From an uncultured Eubacteriales bacterium (GTDB taxonomy: Bacteria; Bacillota; Clostridia; Oscillospirales; CAG-272), in the NCBI GenBank assembly GCA_934481325.1, contig CAKSPL010000041.1, forward strand, positions 1-8,502: 8,502 bases of DNA, given 5' to 3'. How positions within the stretch are numbered: the first letter of the stretch is position 1; each line of letters starts with the position of its first letter. The notes beneath the pieces were generated by a model. It was not told the origin of the DNA and did no database searches. It saw nothing but the letters and a program-made list of their open reading frames with translations. The position numbers and the translations under genes were made by a program. Below, piece after piece: positions 1-6,340 of this stretch.

Positions 1-6
1 AATACC

Positions 7-34
7 AAAAGGCGGAGCATATGCTCCGCCTTTT
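7..34. terminator. Palindromic, probably bidirectional terminator
   Basis: A perfect 28-bp palindrome whose arms are AAAAGGCGGAGCAT and its complement. It lies 7 bp past the stop of the DUF1294 gene on the minus strand. Read on either strand the G+C-rich stem is followed by a short T run, so it would act as a weak-to-moderate intrinsic terminator for the minus-strand operon and for any plus-strand transcript entering from the left. The T tract is only four bases and forms part of the stem, which limits confidence in its strength. Confidence 0.75.
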
Positions 35-41
35 GCAAAAA

Positions 42-338
42 TCAGATCAACGCCTGCATTTTGAGAAACAGAAATACCAGAAGTGCGGCGTGAAGCACAA
101 TCCCAAGGAGGTTCACCGCCGTAAAATACCAATGTTCCCCTTTGGTTTTGTGGCGGAAAATCCGCATCGCGGCAAACCCGCCGAATGCCCCGCCGAAAAA
201 GGACATCCCAAGCAGCGTTTTTTCCGGCACACGGCGCGCGCCGCGTTTTGCCCTTTTCTTATCCGACCCGTATGTAGCAAAGGTCACAAAAGACAAAAGC
301 ACCAGATAAGCAAGATAAACAAAGAAAACAATATTCAT
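42..338 (-). CDS. DUF1294 family small membrane protein
   Basis: A 98-aa protein of the DUF1294 family, whose function is unknown. A hydrophobic segment at about residues 3-22 and a second at about 71-93 flank a basic, probably cytoplasmic middle. That middle carries the family signature: YGSDK at 23-27, RVPE at 36-39, a Gly-rich GGAFGG at 49-54 and RHKT at 62-65. The start ATG overlaps the TGA of the upstream DUF2188-like gene (ATGA), and an AGGAAG ribosome site lies inside the end of that gene, so the two are probably translationally coupled. The length is normal for the family. Family assignment comes from the recognised motif pattern; no biochemical role is inferred. Confidence 0.88.
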   Translation of the reverse strand: MNIVFFVYLAYLVLLSFVTFATYGSDKKRAKRGARRVPEKTLLGMSFFGGAFGGFAAMRIFRHKTKGEHWYFTAVNLLGIVLHAALLVFLFLKMQALI

Positions 339-559
339 TCTTCTTCCTGTTTGGGCTTGGAGTAATCCTGTTTGCGGATTTTACCGTCCTTTTTGTGGAT
401 GACAATGCCGCCCTCCTGCATTTCGGCAATGGTTTCGGCATAGGCGATTGCCGCCTTCTGCGTGTCAAACAGTTTGAGGGCTTTTTCCGCCTTTTCCCCT
501 TTGACCTGCCATTTTCCGTCCTCGCGGTAGGAAATATGATATTTTTGTCCGAACGCCAT
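335..559 (-). CDS. DUF2188-like small protein
   Basis: A 74-aa soluble, strongly charged protein resembling the DUF2188 family of small proteins of unknown function. The pattern is an N-terminal beta-like segment (YHISYREDGKWQVKGE, residues 7-22), then a helix beginning DTQKAAIAYAETIA (about 32-45), then an IVIHKKDGKIR strand-turn (52-62), and a charged tail ending in EEE. An AAAGGGGA ribosome site precedes the ATG, and a promoter sits about 40 bp upstream, so this is the first gene of a two-gene operon. The stop overlaps the next gene's start by 4 bp. Nothing in the sequence gives a specific function. The DUF assignment rests on pattern memory and is less secure than that of its neighbour. 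Confidence 0.8.
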   Translation of the reverse strand: MAFGQKYHISYREDGKWQVKGEKAEKALKLFDTQKAAIAYAETIAEMQEGGIVIHKKDGKIRKQDYSKPKQEEE

Positions 560-600
560 AAAAAATTTCCCCTTTCGAGTAAAAATAATTTACCACATCC

Positions 601-629
601 ATTATACCTGAAAATCCGTCCTTTTGCAA
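601..629 (-). promoter_or_regulatory. SigA-type promoter for the DUF2188/DUF1294 operon
   Basis: On the minus strand a TTGCAA -35 box (624-629) is separated by exactly 17 bp from a perfect TATAAT -10 box (601-606). Transcription would start near 594, about 35 nt before the DUF2188-like start codon. No operator or leader structure is visible in this short leader. Confidence 0.8.
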
Positions 630-660
630 CGGTTTTTTGTGAATTTCAAGAAAATACCAC

Positions 661-717
661 AAAAAAATCACATCAACCGTCCGCACCCCTCAAATCCGCG
701 CCCGGGCGGGAGGTGCG
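661..717 (-). terminator. Possible weak terminator downstream of trpS
   Basis: On the minus strand a hairpin with arms CGCACC/GGTGCG (712-717 with 682-687) plus a two-base extension is followed, about 14 nt later, by seven T residues (complement of 661-667). The gap between stem and T run is too long for a canonical intrinsic terminator. It is listed because no better terminator for the aminotransferase-trpS operon is visible. Confidence 0.3.
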
Positions 718-724
718 TTCCCTG

Positions 725-867
725 CGGCGTGCCGCGACCTTGCCTCGCGTGGGGGAGTTCCTCACCGCGGGCGTGCGGCAAACTTGCCACGGGTGGGCAA
801 TTCTCACCACGGCGTGCCGCGACCTTGCCTCGCGTGGGGTATTCCTCACCGCGGGCGTGCGGCAAAC
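725..867. repeat. Cluster of GC-rich short palindromic repeats
   Basis: Two nearly identical copies of a 58-59 bp unit occur at 725-783 and 810-867. They match over the first 30 bases and the last 26, and differ only by GAG versus TA in the centre. Between them, 784-809 is a diverged version of the unit's core, with CTTGCC...GTGGG...CTCACC preserved. In each, CGCGTGGGG (or its variant) can pair with CCTCACCGCG around a 5-nt loop, and outer TTGCC/GGCAA can extend the stem. The result is a row of similar hairpins. The right-hand copy overlaps the last codons and the stop of trpS. This looks like a dispersed extragenic palindromic element. Mobility or function cannot be judged from one locus. 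Confidence 0.85.
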
Positions 868-1862
868 CCCAGCTTTCTCTGCACCTTGGAAAGGGTTTTT
901 TGAGCAAAATACGCGGCGGTGTCCGCGCCCTTTTTCATCATCGCTTCCAAGCCCGCCTTGTCGGCAAGCAGCTCGGCAAAGCGTTTCTGCACGGGTGCCA
1001 GCGCGTCCGCCGTCACCTCGCCGGTGGCGGTTTTCAGGTCGCCGTAGCCCTTGCCCGCAAATTCGCGCTCAATCTCCGCCATCGTTTTTCCGGTAAAGGC
1101 GGAATAAATGGTCATCAGGTTATTTACGCCGTCCTTGCCCTCGGCAAAGCGCACCTCGGTATCGGAATCGGTCACCGCACGGCGGAATTTGCGGATGATG
1201 GTATCCTTATCATCCAGAATATACACCACGGCATTCTGATTTTCATCGGATTTGCTCATCTTCTTCGTGGGGTCGGCAAGGGACATAATCCGCTTGCCGG
1301 TGGTGGGAATCAACGGCTCGGGGCGGGTAAAGGTATCCGGGAAGAAGTGGTTGAAGCGGTCGGCAATGTCACAGCAGATTTCCACGTGCTGCTTCTGATC
1401 CGCCCCCACCGGCACCACGTCGGTCTGATACAGGAGAATATCCGCCGCCATCAGCACGGGATAGGTGAACAGCCCCGCATTGATATTATCGGCGTGCTTG
1501 GCACTCTTGTCCTTGAACTGCGTCATACGGGAAAGCTCCCCGAACATTGTAAAGCAGTTCAGCATCCACGCAAGCTCCGCGTGCGCGGGGACGTGGGACT
1601 GCACGTACAGCGTGTTTTTCTCCGGGTCCAGTCCGCACGCCACGTACAGTGCCAGCGTTTCATAGGTATGCCGCCGCAAATCCGCCGGCACCTGCCGCAC
1701 CGTGATGGCGTGTTCGTCCGCCACGCAGTAAAAGCACTGATACGCCTCGGAATACGAGGAAAAATTGGAAAGCGCGCCGATATAGTTGCCGATGGTCAGA
1801 TTTCCGCTCGGCTGAATCCCGGAAAAGCAGACCTTTTTGTTTTCACCGTTTACGTTCAACAT
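846..1862 (-). CDS. trpS: Tryptophanyl-tRNA synthetase
   Basis: A cytosolic class Ic aminoacyl-tRNA synthetase that charges tRNA-Trp with tryptophan using ATP. At 338 aa it has normal bacterial TrpRS length. The N-terminal FSGIQPSGNLTIGNYIGA (residues 13-30) contains the HIGH-equivalent TIGN at 23-26. MAADILLY (138-145) and GADQKQHVE (153-161) are substrate-pocket signatures, and KMSKS is at 201-205. A GAAAGGA ribosome site precedes the ATG. It starts 24 bp after the aminotransferase stop with no terminator between, so it is the second gene of the T-box operon, which fits the Trp (UGG) specifier. Oddly, the last six residues (FAARPR) and the TGA stop lie inside a palindromic repeat copy, so the repeat appears to have supplied the extreme C-terminus. 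Confidence 0.97.
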   Translation of the reverse strand: MLNVNGENKKVCFSGIQPSGNLTIGNYIGALSNFSSYSEAYQCFYCVADEHAITVRQVPADLRRHTYETLALYVACGLDPEKNTLYVQSHVPAHAELAWMLNCFTMFGELSRMTQFKDKSAKHADNINAGLFTYPVLMAADILLYQTDVVPVGADQKQHVEICCDIADRFNHFFPDTFTRPEPLIPTTGKRIMSLADPTKKMSKSDENQNAVVYILDDKDTIIRKFRRAVTDSDTEVRFAEGKDGVNNLMTIYSAFTGKTMAEIEREFAGKGYGDLKTATGEVTADALAPVQKRFAELLADKAGLEAMMKKGADTAAYFAQKTLSKVQRKLGFAARPR

Positions 1863-1886
1863 TTTATGATTCCTTTCTTTTTTTCA

Positions 1887-3095
1887 TCACAGGCTCTCGC
1901 GCGCCGCGGCTCCAAGGCGCAGACAGCCTTCTCTGATCTGTTCCTCGGTGGGGGTGGAATAATTGAGGCGGAACGCACGCGACGGCGCACCCGGTGTGCA
2001 ATCAAAGGTTGCCCCCGGCACCACCGCCACCTTTTTTTCCAATGCTTTCTTCACAAACGCCGCGCCGTCCGCCCCCTCCGGGAGCATACACCAAAGGAAC
2101 AGCCCGCCCTCCGGGCGTGTAAAGGTGATACCGTGCGGCAGCTCTCTTTCCAGACATTCCAGCATCAGGGCGCATTTGCGGCGATAAATCGCGCGGATTG
2201 CGCGGATGTGCGCATCCAGGTCGCACCCGGTCATATAGCGGTGACAGAGAATCTGAAAAAACTGATTGGTATGCACGTCCTCCACCTGCTTGGCAATCAC
2301 CATTTTGGCGGTGATGGCGGCGGGGGCTGTCACAAATCCCACGCGCATCCCGGCAGAAAGAATTTTGGAAAAGGTGGAGCAGTAAATCACCAGCCCCTCG
2401 GTGTCCATACTTTTGACAGTCGGAACGTCCGCCCCCGCAAAACGCAATTCCCCATACGGATTGTCCTCTAATATCGGCAGGCGGTGGCGCACCGCAATTT
2501 CATAGATTTTCCGCCGTTTTTCCTCCCCCGTGGTAATACCGGTGGGGTTTTGAAAGGTGGGAATCAGATAGATCAGCTTGGTGCGCGGGTTTGCCGTAAT
2601 CGCCGCTTCCAGTGCCGCGGGGTCGATGCCGTCCTCCCCCATCTCCACCCCAACCGGAACCGCCCCGTTGGAGCGAAAGGCGTTGAGTGCGCCGATAAAG
2701 GTCGGGTTTTCACAAACCACCGTGTCGCCCTCGTTGCAAAATGCCTTGCAGGCAAGCTCAATCCCCTGCTGTCCGCCCGACACGATGATGGTTTCGTCAT
2801 CAAAAGCATCCCCCGCCGCACGGCTTTTGCCGATGCCGAACACTTCGCGCTGACGCTTTGCCACCGCCGCACGCAACGGTGCGTAGCCCTCCGTCATACC
2901 GTACTGTAACGCCCCCACGGGCATCTCGCGGTAAATATCCGCCGAGAGCCGCGCCAGCTCCTTTACGGGAAAGGATTCCGGTGCGGGATTGCCCGCCGCA
3001 AACGAAATGATTTCCGGGTCGGTCAGGCTTTTGAAAATCTCCCGGATGGCGGAGGGGGCAAGCCCCGCCAACTTGTCGGAAAAACGATATTCCAT
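1887..3095 (-). CDS. PLP-dependent aminotransferase, class I/II, in the Trp T-box operon
   Basis: A 402-aa cytosolic fold-type I aminotransferase, of the group that includes 2-aminoadipate/aromatic (kynurenine aminotransferase II-like) enzymes. Visible motifs: SGGQQG (106-111) for the PLP phosphate; NPTG at 183-186, where the Asn contacts the PLP ring oxygen; DNPYGELRF at 211-219, with Asp pairing with the ring nitrogen; the catalytic Schiff-base Lys244 in STFSK, followed by SAGMRVGF with Arg251; and Arg376 in AFRLNYS, for the substrate carboxylate. The start at 3095 is chosen because GGAGGTGA lies just upstream and because the longer open frame would run through the T-box RNA. Substrate cannot be read from sequence. 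Its place behind a Trp-sensing riboswitch and ahead of trpS suggests an aromatic substrate, possibly the indolepyruvate/tryptophan pair (inference). Confidence 0.92.
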   Translation of the reverse strand: MEYRFSDKLAGLAPSAIREIFKSLTDPEIISFAAGNPAPESFPVKELARLSADIYREMPVGALQYGMTEGYAPLRAAVAKRQREVFGIGKSRAAGDAFDDETIIVSGGQQGIELACKAFCNEGDTVVCENPTFIGALNAFRSNGAVPVGVEMGEDGIDPAALEAAITANPRTKLIYLIPTFQNPTGITTGEEKRRKIYEIAVRHRLPILEDNPYGELRFAGADVPTVKSMDTEGLVIYCSTFSKILSAGMRVGFVTAPAAITAKMVIAKQVEDVHTNQFFQILCHRYMTGCDLDAHIRAIRAIYRRKCALMLECLERELPHGITFTRPEGGLFLWCMLPEGADGAAFVKKALEKKVAVVPGATFDCTPGAPSRAFRLNYSTPTEEQIREGCLRLGAAARESL

Positions 3096-3099
3096 CCTT

Positions 3100-3107
3100 T
3101 CACCTCC
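3100..3107 (-). promoter_or_regulatory. Ribosome binding site fixing the aminotransferase start
   Basis: GGAGGTGA on the minus strand is a near-perfect Shine-Dalgarno sequence, four bases from the ATG at 3095. It lies just after the T-box terminator. It therefore decides the start against the frame that stays open to 3386. Confidence 0.9.
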
Positions 3108-3121
3108 GTTTTGCGGGCGGA

Positions 3122-3391
3122 AAAACAAAAAATCCCGTCCCGCAGTCAAAAAACTGCCGGGACAGGAAAAATCCTGCGGTGCCACCCTGCTTGGCGCGTG
3201 CGCGCCCTCTCGATCGTACAAAATACGCAGCATCTGATAACGGGTTGCCTCCCCGTCGCCCCTACTGCCCGCCGCGCGGGGTTCGGTTTGCCCTCCAAAG
3301 CCCATTCGTACCCGTATTTTCCGCCGCAATCTCACCGCCTGCGGCTCTCTGTGCGAAAAGGAACGCGCACTACTTTTCTTTTTCATCGGTT
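3122..3391 (-). promoter_or_regulatory. T-box riboswitch, tryptophan-specific (UGG specifier)
   Basis: A leader of about 270 nt on the minus strand with the parts of a canonical T-box. Stem I has a GAUGA kink-turn side near its 5' end, an AGUA specifier-loop side (3371-3374), an AGAGAG distal motif (3345-3350) and GGUGAGA (3330-3336). The returning strand reads GAA (3305-3307), UGG (3302-3304), G, then CUUUGGAG. By the usual register the codon after GAA is the specifier, here UGG for Trp. A GC-rich stem III-like hairpin lies at about 3193-3206. The T-box sequence AGGGTGGCACCGCA is at 3175-3188. In it UGGC would pair with a GCCA tRNA end, matching the G discriminator expected for bacterial tRNA-Trp. 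A terminator follows. Uncharged tRNA-Trp should therefore switch on the aminotransferase-trpS operon. Confidence 0.95.
3127..3163 (-). terminator. T-box regulated intrinsic terminator
   Basis: On the minus strand GUCCCGGCAG and CUGCGGGAC form a stem with one bulged G and a U-rich loop, followed by GGGA and a run of six T residues (complement of 3127-3132). It sits directly after the T-box sequence and before the aminotransferase ribosome site, where the regulated terminator of a T-box leader is expected. In the antiterminated state its 5' arm would be engaged by the T-box sequence. Confidence 0.92.
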
Positions 3392-3397
3392 TTCTGT

Positions 3398-3426
3398 ATT
3401 ATACTCCGCCGGGCGGCTTTTGTCAA
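3398..3426 (-). promoter_or_regulatory. Consensus SigA promoter of the T-box operon
   Basis: Minus-strand TTGACA (3421-3426), a 17-bp GC-rich spacer and TATAAT (3398-3403): a perfect match to the vegetative consensus. The expected start is near 3391, just before the first T-box stem I elements. Such a strong promoter fits a gene controlled mainly by transcript attenuation. Confidence 0.93.
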
Positions 3427-3435
3427 GTATCCGTC

Positions 3436-3475
3436 AAAAAAAATCCGGCATCGGATACCGATGCCGGATTTTTTT
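3436..3475. terminator. Terminator of tyrS, probably bidirectional
   Basis: A perfect 13-bp stem, AATCCGGCATCGG paired around an ATA loop, flanked by eight A on the left and seven T on the right. On the minus strand it follows the tyrS stop immediately (the TAA overlaps the flanking T run) and ends in a T tract, so it terminates tyrS. It lies just upstream of the T-box promoter and separates the two synthetase transcription units. Confidence 0.95.
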
Positions 3476-4694
3476 ATTTCAGAATCACCTTGCGGTAGTT
3501 TTTCTTGCCGCGGCGGACCAAAAGCCCGCCTGTCAGTTCCTCTGCCGTAAAGGCCTTTTTGATGTCGGTCACCTTCTCGCCCTCTACCGAGGCACCGCCC
3601 TGCTCCACCGCGCGCCGTGCTTCGGATTTGGAGGAAACCAGCCCGGCTTTTACCAAAAGGGTCAGGATGTCCATCGTACCGTCGGTGAGCTCCTCTGCCG
3701 TAACCTCGGTTTCGGGGGCATCCGCCCCGGCTCCGGCACCGAACAGTGCCTTTGCCTGCGCCTCGGCTTTTGCCGCTTCCTCCTCGCCGTGTACCAGCTT
3801 GGTCAGCTCAAAGGCAAGAATTTCCTTGGCGCGGTTCAGCTCCTCGCCCTGCCAGTGATCCATTTCGTCGATCTGTTCCAGCGGCAGGAAGGTCAGCATC
3901 CGGATGCATTTGAGTACGTCCGCATCGCCTACGTTGCGCCAGTACTGATAAAACTCGTACGGGGTGGTCTTGTTCGGATCCAGCCATACGGCACCGCTGG
4001 CGGTCTTGCCCATTTTCTTGCCCTCGGAATTGAGCAGGAGCGTGATGGTCATTGCGTACGCGTCCTTGCCCAGCTTTTTGCGGATCAGCTCCGTGCCGCC
4101 CAGCATATTCGACCACTGGTCGTCCCCTCCGAACTGCATATTGCAGCCGTAGTTCTGAAACAGATGATAAAAGTCATAGGACTGCATAATCATATAGTTG
4201 AATTCGAGGAACGAAAGCCCGCGCTCCATCCGCTGTTTGTAGCACTCCGCCGTCAGCATTTTGTTGACCGAGAAGCAGGCACCCACCTCACGCAATAGGT
4301 CAATATAGTTCAGCTTCAGCAGCCAGTCGGCATTGTTGACCATAATCGCCTTGCCCTCGCCGAAATCGATAAACCGCTCCATTTGCTTTTTGAAGCAGTC
4401 ACAGTTGTGCCGGATGGTTTCCGGCGTCATCATCGAGCGAAGATCGGTGCGCCCCGAGGGGTCACCGATGTAGCCCGTGCCGCCGCCCACCAGCACCACG
4501 GGGCGGTTGCCCGCCATTTGCAGGCGTTTCATCAGGCACAACGCCATAAAATGCCCTACGTGCAGGGAATCCGCCGTCGGGTCAAAGCCGATATAAAAGG
4601 TTGCCTTGCCGTGATTGATCAGCTCCTTGATCTCCTCCTCATCGGTGACCTGGGCAATCAGTCCGCGTGCAACCAGCTCGTCGTAAATCGTCAT
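3474..4694 (-). CDS. tyrS: Tyrosyl-tRNA synthetase
   Basis: A cytosolic class Ic synthetase that activates tyrosine and charges tRNA-Tyr. It has 406 aa, normal for bacterial TyrRS. Residues follow the Bacillus-type enzyme closely: Tyr34 in FYIGFDPTADSLHVGH, with HVGH (45-48) as the HIGH motif; GDPSGRT with Asp78; Tyr167, Gln171 and Asp174 in the YMIMQSYD tyrosine pocket; FGGDDQWSN at 188-196; and KMGKT (227-231) in place of KMSKS, the usual TyrRS variant. The C-terminal 70 or so residues form an S4 RNA-binding domain. The start at 4694 is set by AAAGGAG (4702-4708); the open frame extends further upstream but would cross the promoter and the neighbour's terminator. It is a single-gene unit with a very short leader and no T-box. 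Confidence 0.97.
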   Translation of the reverse strand: MTIYDELVARGLIAQVTDEEEIKELINHGKATFYIGFDPTADSLHVGHFMALCLMKRLQMAGNRPVVLVGGGTGYIGDPSGRTDLRSMMTPETIRHNCDCFKKQMERFIDFGEGKAIMVNNADWLLKLNYIDLLREVGACFSVNKMLTAECYKQRMERGLSFLEFNYMIMQSYDFYHLFQNYGCNMQFGGDDQWSNMLGGTELIRKKLGKDAYAMTITLLLNSEGKKMGKTASGAVWLDPNKTTPYEFYQYWRNVGDADVLKCIRMLTFLPLEQIDEMDHWQGEELNRAKEILAFELTKLVHGEEEAAKAEAQAKALFGAGAGADAPETEVTAEELTDGTMDILTLLVKAGLVSSKSEARRAVEQGGASVEGEKVTDIKKAFTAEELTGGLLVRRGKKNYRKVILK

Positions 4695-4724
4695 TTTTCT
4701 GCTCCTTTGGGTATAATTAAAAAC

Positions 4725-4753
4725 ATTATAGCAAACGCGGGTTTTCTTGTCAA
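4725..4753 (-). promoter_or_regulatory. Consensus SigA promoter of tyrS
   Basis: Minus-strand TTGACA (4748-4753), a 17-bp spacer and TATAAT (4725-4730), a perfect vegetative promoter. The expected start near 4718 gives a 5' leader of only about 24 nt, which leaves no room for a T-box or other riboswitch. Confidence 0.93.
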
Positions 4754-4767
4754 GGGATTCCGGGGAT

Positions 4768-4799
4768 AAAAAAACGGCGCACCCGCAGGTGCGCCGTTT
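4768..4799 (-). terminator. Intrinsic terminator of the uracil/xanthine permease gene
   Basis: A perfect 12-bp stem, AAACGGCGCACC paired around a CGCA loop, with a run of seven A on the plus strand that becomes the T tract on the minus strand. It lies about 12 bp past the permease stop and just before the tyrS promoter, so it isolates the two units. Confidence 0.95.
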
Positions 4800-4810
4800 C
4801 CGGTTTGCTT

Positions 4811-6220
4811 TTATTTCGTTTCGTCGTTTTCCCCGGTGCTGTTTTCCGTGCCGTTTTTGTGGCTGCGGGAAACCAGCAGGTTGGTCAGAATCCCGAGAAT
4901 CAGCGCGCAGGCAACGGCGGTCAGCTTGATTTTGCCGATCAGCAGAACCATACTGCCGATACCCGTAATCAGAATGACCGAAACCGTGAAGAGGTTGCCG
5001 TTGTCTTCCAGGTTGACCTTCTGCACCATCTTCAAGCCCGACACTGCGATAAAGCCGTAGAGCGAAATGCACACACCGCCCATCACGCAGGCGGGGATGG
5101 TGGAAAGGAAGGTGACGAAGGGTGCGAAGAAGGAGGCAACAATCGCCATCACCGCAGTGGTCAGAATCGTCCACACCGAGGCATTGCCGGAGATTGCCAC
5201 ACAGCCGACCGACTCACCGTAGGTGGTGTTGGGGCAACCGCCGAAGAAGGCACCGACCGCGGAGCCGACACCGTCACCCAGCAGGGTTTTGGAAAGTCCG
5301 GGGTCATCCAGCAGGTCTTTTTCAATGATCGAGGAGAGGTTCTTGTGGTCGGCAATATGTTCCGCAAAGACCACGAATGCAACCGGCACATACGCAACCG
5401 CAAGCACCGCAAGGAAGGAGCCGAAGGACTTGTAGTCGCCCCAGATGTATTCGCCCTTGAAGGCTTCCACAAAGGTGAAGTCCGGGTACCACTGCATATT
5501 TTCAAATTTGGTAAAGTCAATGATTTTCAGCACGTCGCTATTCGTGGCAATGCCGATTACCGTAAACACGGCGGCAACCCCGTAGCCCGCGAGAATCCCG
5601 ATGATAAAGGGAATCATTTTTGCCATCTTTTTGCCGTAAACAGAGCAGATAATCACCACTGCAAGGGTGACCAGTGCGCACAGCAGGCACAGCCAGGCGT
5701 GAGGATTCATCACACGGACACCGTCACCGTTCAGGCTGACGCCGATCGCATCGTTGACGGCATTGACCGCAAGGGACAGACCGATGAGTGCCACCGTGGG
5801 GCCGATTACCACGGCAGGCATCAGCTTGTTGATCCAGCTGACACCGGCAACCTTAACAACCAGTGCGATAATCACGTACACCAAGCCCGCCATCACCGCG
5901 CCGATGATCAGACCGAGGAACCCTGCCGACGCGGACACGCCGCCGGCAAACGCCGCGAGCATCGAGCCGATGAAAGCAAAGGAGGAACCGAGAAATACGG
6001 GGCTTCTGAATCTGGTGAAAAGCAGATAAACAATCGTTCCCACCCCTGCGCCGAACAGCGCGGCAGAGGCAGACATCTGATGACCCGTTGCCGCCGAAAT
6101 AATGGCGGGCACGGCAATCGTGGCAGCAAGAATCGCAAGCAGCTGCTGCAGGGCAAAAACCAGCATTCTGCCATAACCGATTTCCTTCGGTTTGGCGTTC
6201 ACATTGTACACAAGCTTCAT
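4811..6220 (-). CDS. uraA: Uracil/xanthine permease (NCS2, UraA/PyrP type)
   Basis: A 469-aa integral membrane transporter of the nucleobase-cation symporter-2 family, importing uracil or a related base with a cation. It has many hydrophobic segments in the pattern of the 14-helix UraA fold, beginning near residue 19 and ending near 450. Binding-site signatures are AEHIADHKNLSSII (286-299), whose Glu287 matches the substrate-binding Glu of UraA, and CPNTTYGES (329-337), whose Glu336 matches the second one. The tail from about 451 is hydrophilic and acidic. The start at 6220 is fixed by GGAGG (6229-6233); upstream frame extensions pass through leader RNA structure. The gene is monocistronic behind an attenuator-like leader. 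Uracil is the likeliest substrate, but xanthine cannot be excluded from sequence. Confidence 0.93.
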   Translation of the reverse strand: MKLVYNVNAKPKEIGYGRMLVFALQQLLAILAATIAVPAIISAATGHQMSASAALFGAGVGTIVYLLFTRFRSPVFLGSSFAFIGSMLAAFAGGVSASAGFLGLIIGAVMAGLVYVIIALVVKVAGVSWINKLMPAVVIGPTVALIGLSLAVNAVNDAIGVSLNGDGVRVMNPHAWLCLLCALVTLAVVIICSVYGKKMAKMIPFIIGILAGYGVAAVFTVIGIATNSDVLKIIDFTKFENMQWYPDFTFVEAFKGEYIWGDYKSFGSFLAVLAVAYVPVAFVVFAEHIADHKNLSSIIEKDLLDDPGLSKTLLGDGVGSAVGAFFGGCPNTTYGESVGCVAISGNASVWTILTTAVMAIVASFFAPFVTFLSTIPACVMGGVCISLYGFIAVSGLKMVQKVNLEDNGNLFTVSVILITGIGSMVLLIGKIKLTAVACALILGILTNLLVSRSHKNGTENSTGENDETK

Positions 6221-6301
6221 TTTGGTTTCCTCCGTGTATTTTTGTGTTCGGGGCGGATCGTCGCCTCTTTCGCGCGGGTTGTTTCTTTTATCTTTCTGCA
6301 T

Positions 6302-6340
6302 AAAAAAAGCCCCCGCGAAAGGAGAAACCTGATGCGGGCG
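6302..6340 (-). terminator. Attenuator terminator in the permease leader
   Basis: On the minus strand CCCGC (with flanking bases, complement of 6334-6340) pairs with GCGGG (complement of 6309-6316). A small AGG/CCT stem sits inside, and seven T residues follow (complement of 6302-6308). It lies about 80 nt before the permease start codon, so it would stop transcription before the gene unless disrupted. Confidence 0.8.

Noticed and set aside
725..867. CRISPR array
   Set aside because: There are only two full copies, the repeats are themselves long palindromes, and there are no unique spacers of constant length; the intervening sequence is a diverged repeat.
624..2471. A 615-codon open frame on the plus strand opposite trpS and the aminotransferase
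   Set aside because: It is antisense to two clearly recognised genes, has no recognisable domain or ribosome site, and is explained by the GC-rich codon usage of the real genes. The same applies to the long plus-strand frames at 3111-4298 and 4805-6466.
3096..3386. N-terminal extension of the aminotransferase frame to 3386
   Set aside because: The extension reads through the T-box leader and terminator RNA and resembles no aminotransferase sequence. A strong GGAGGTGA and the family's normal N-terminus support the start at 3095.
4695..5174. N-terminal extension of the tyrS frame into the permease gene
   Set aside because: It overlaps the permease coding region, its terminator and the tyrS promoter. 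TyrRS alignment and AAAGGAG place the start at 4694.
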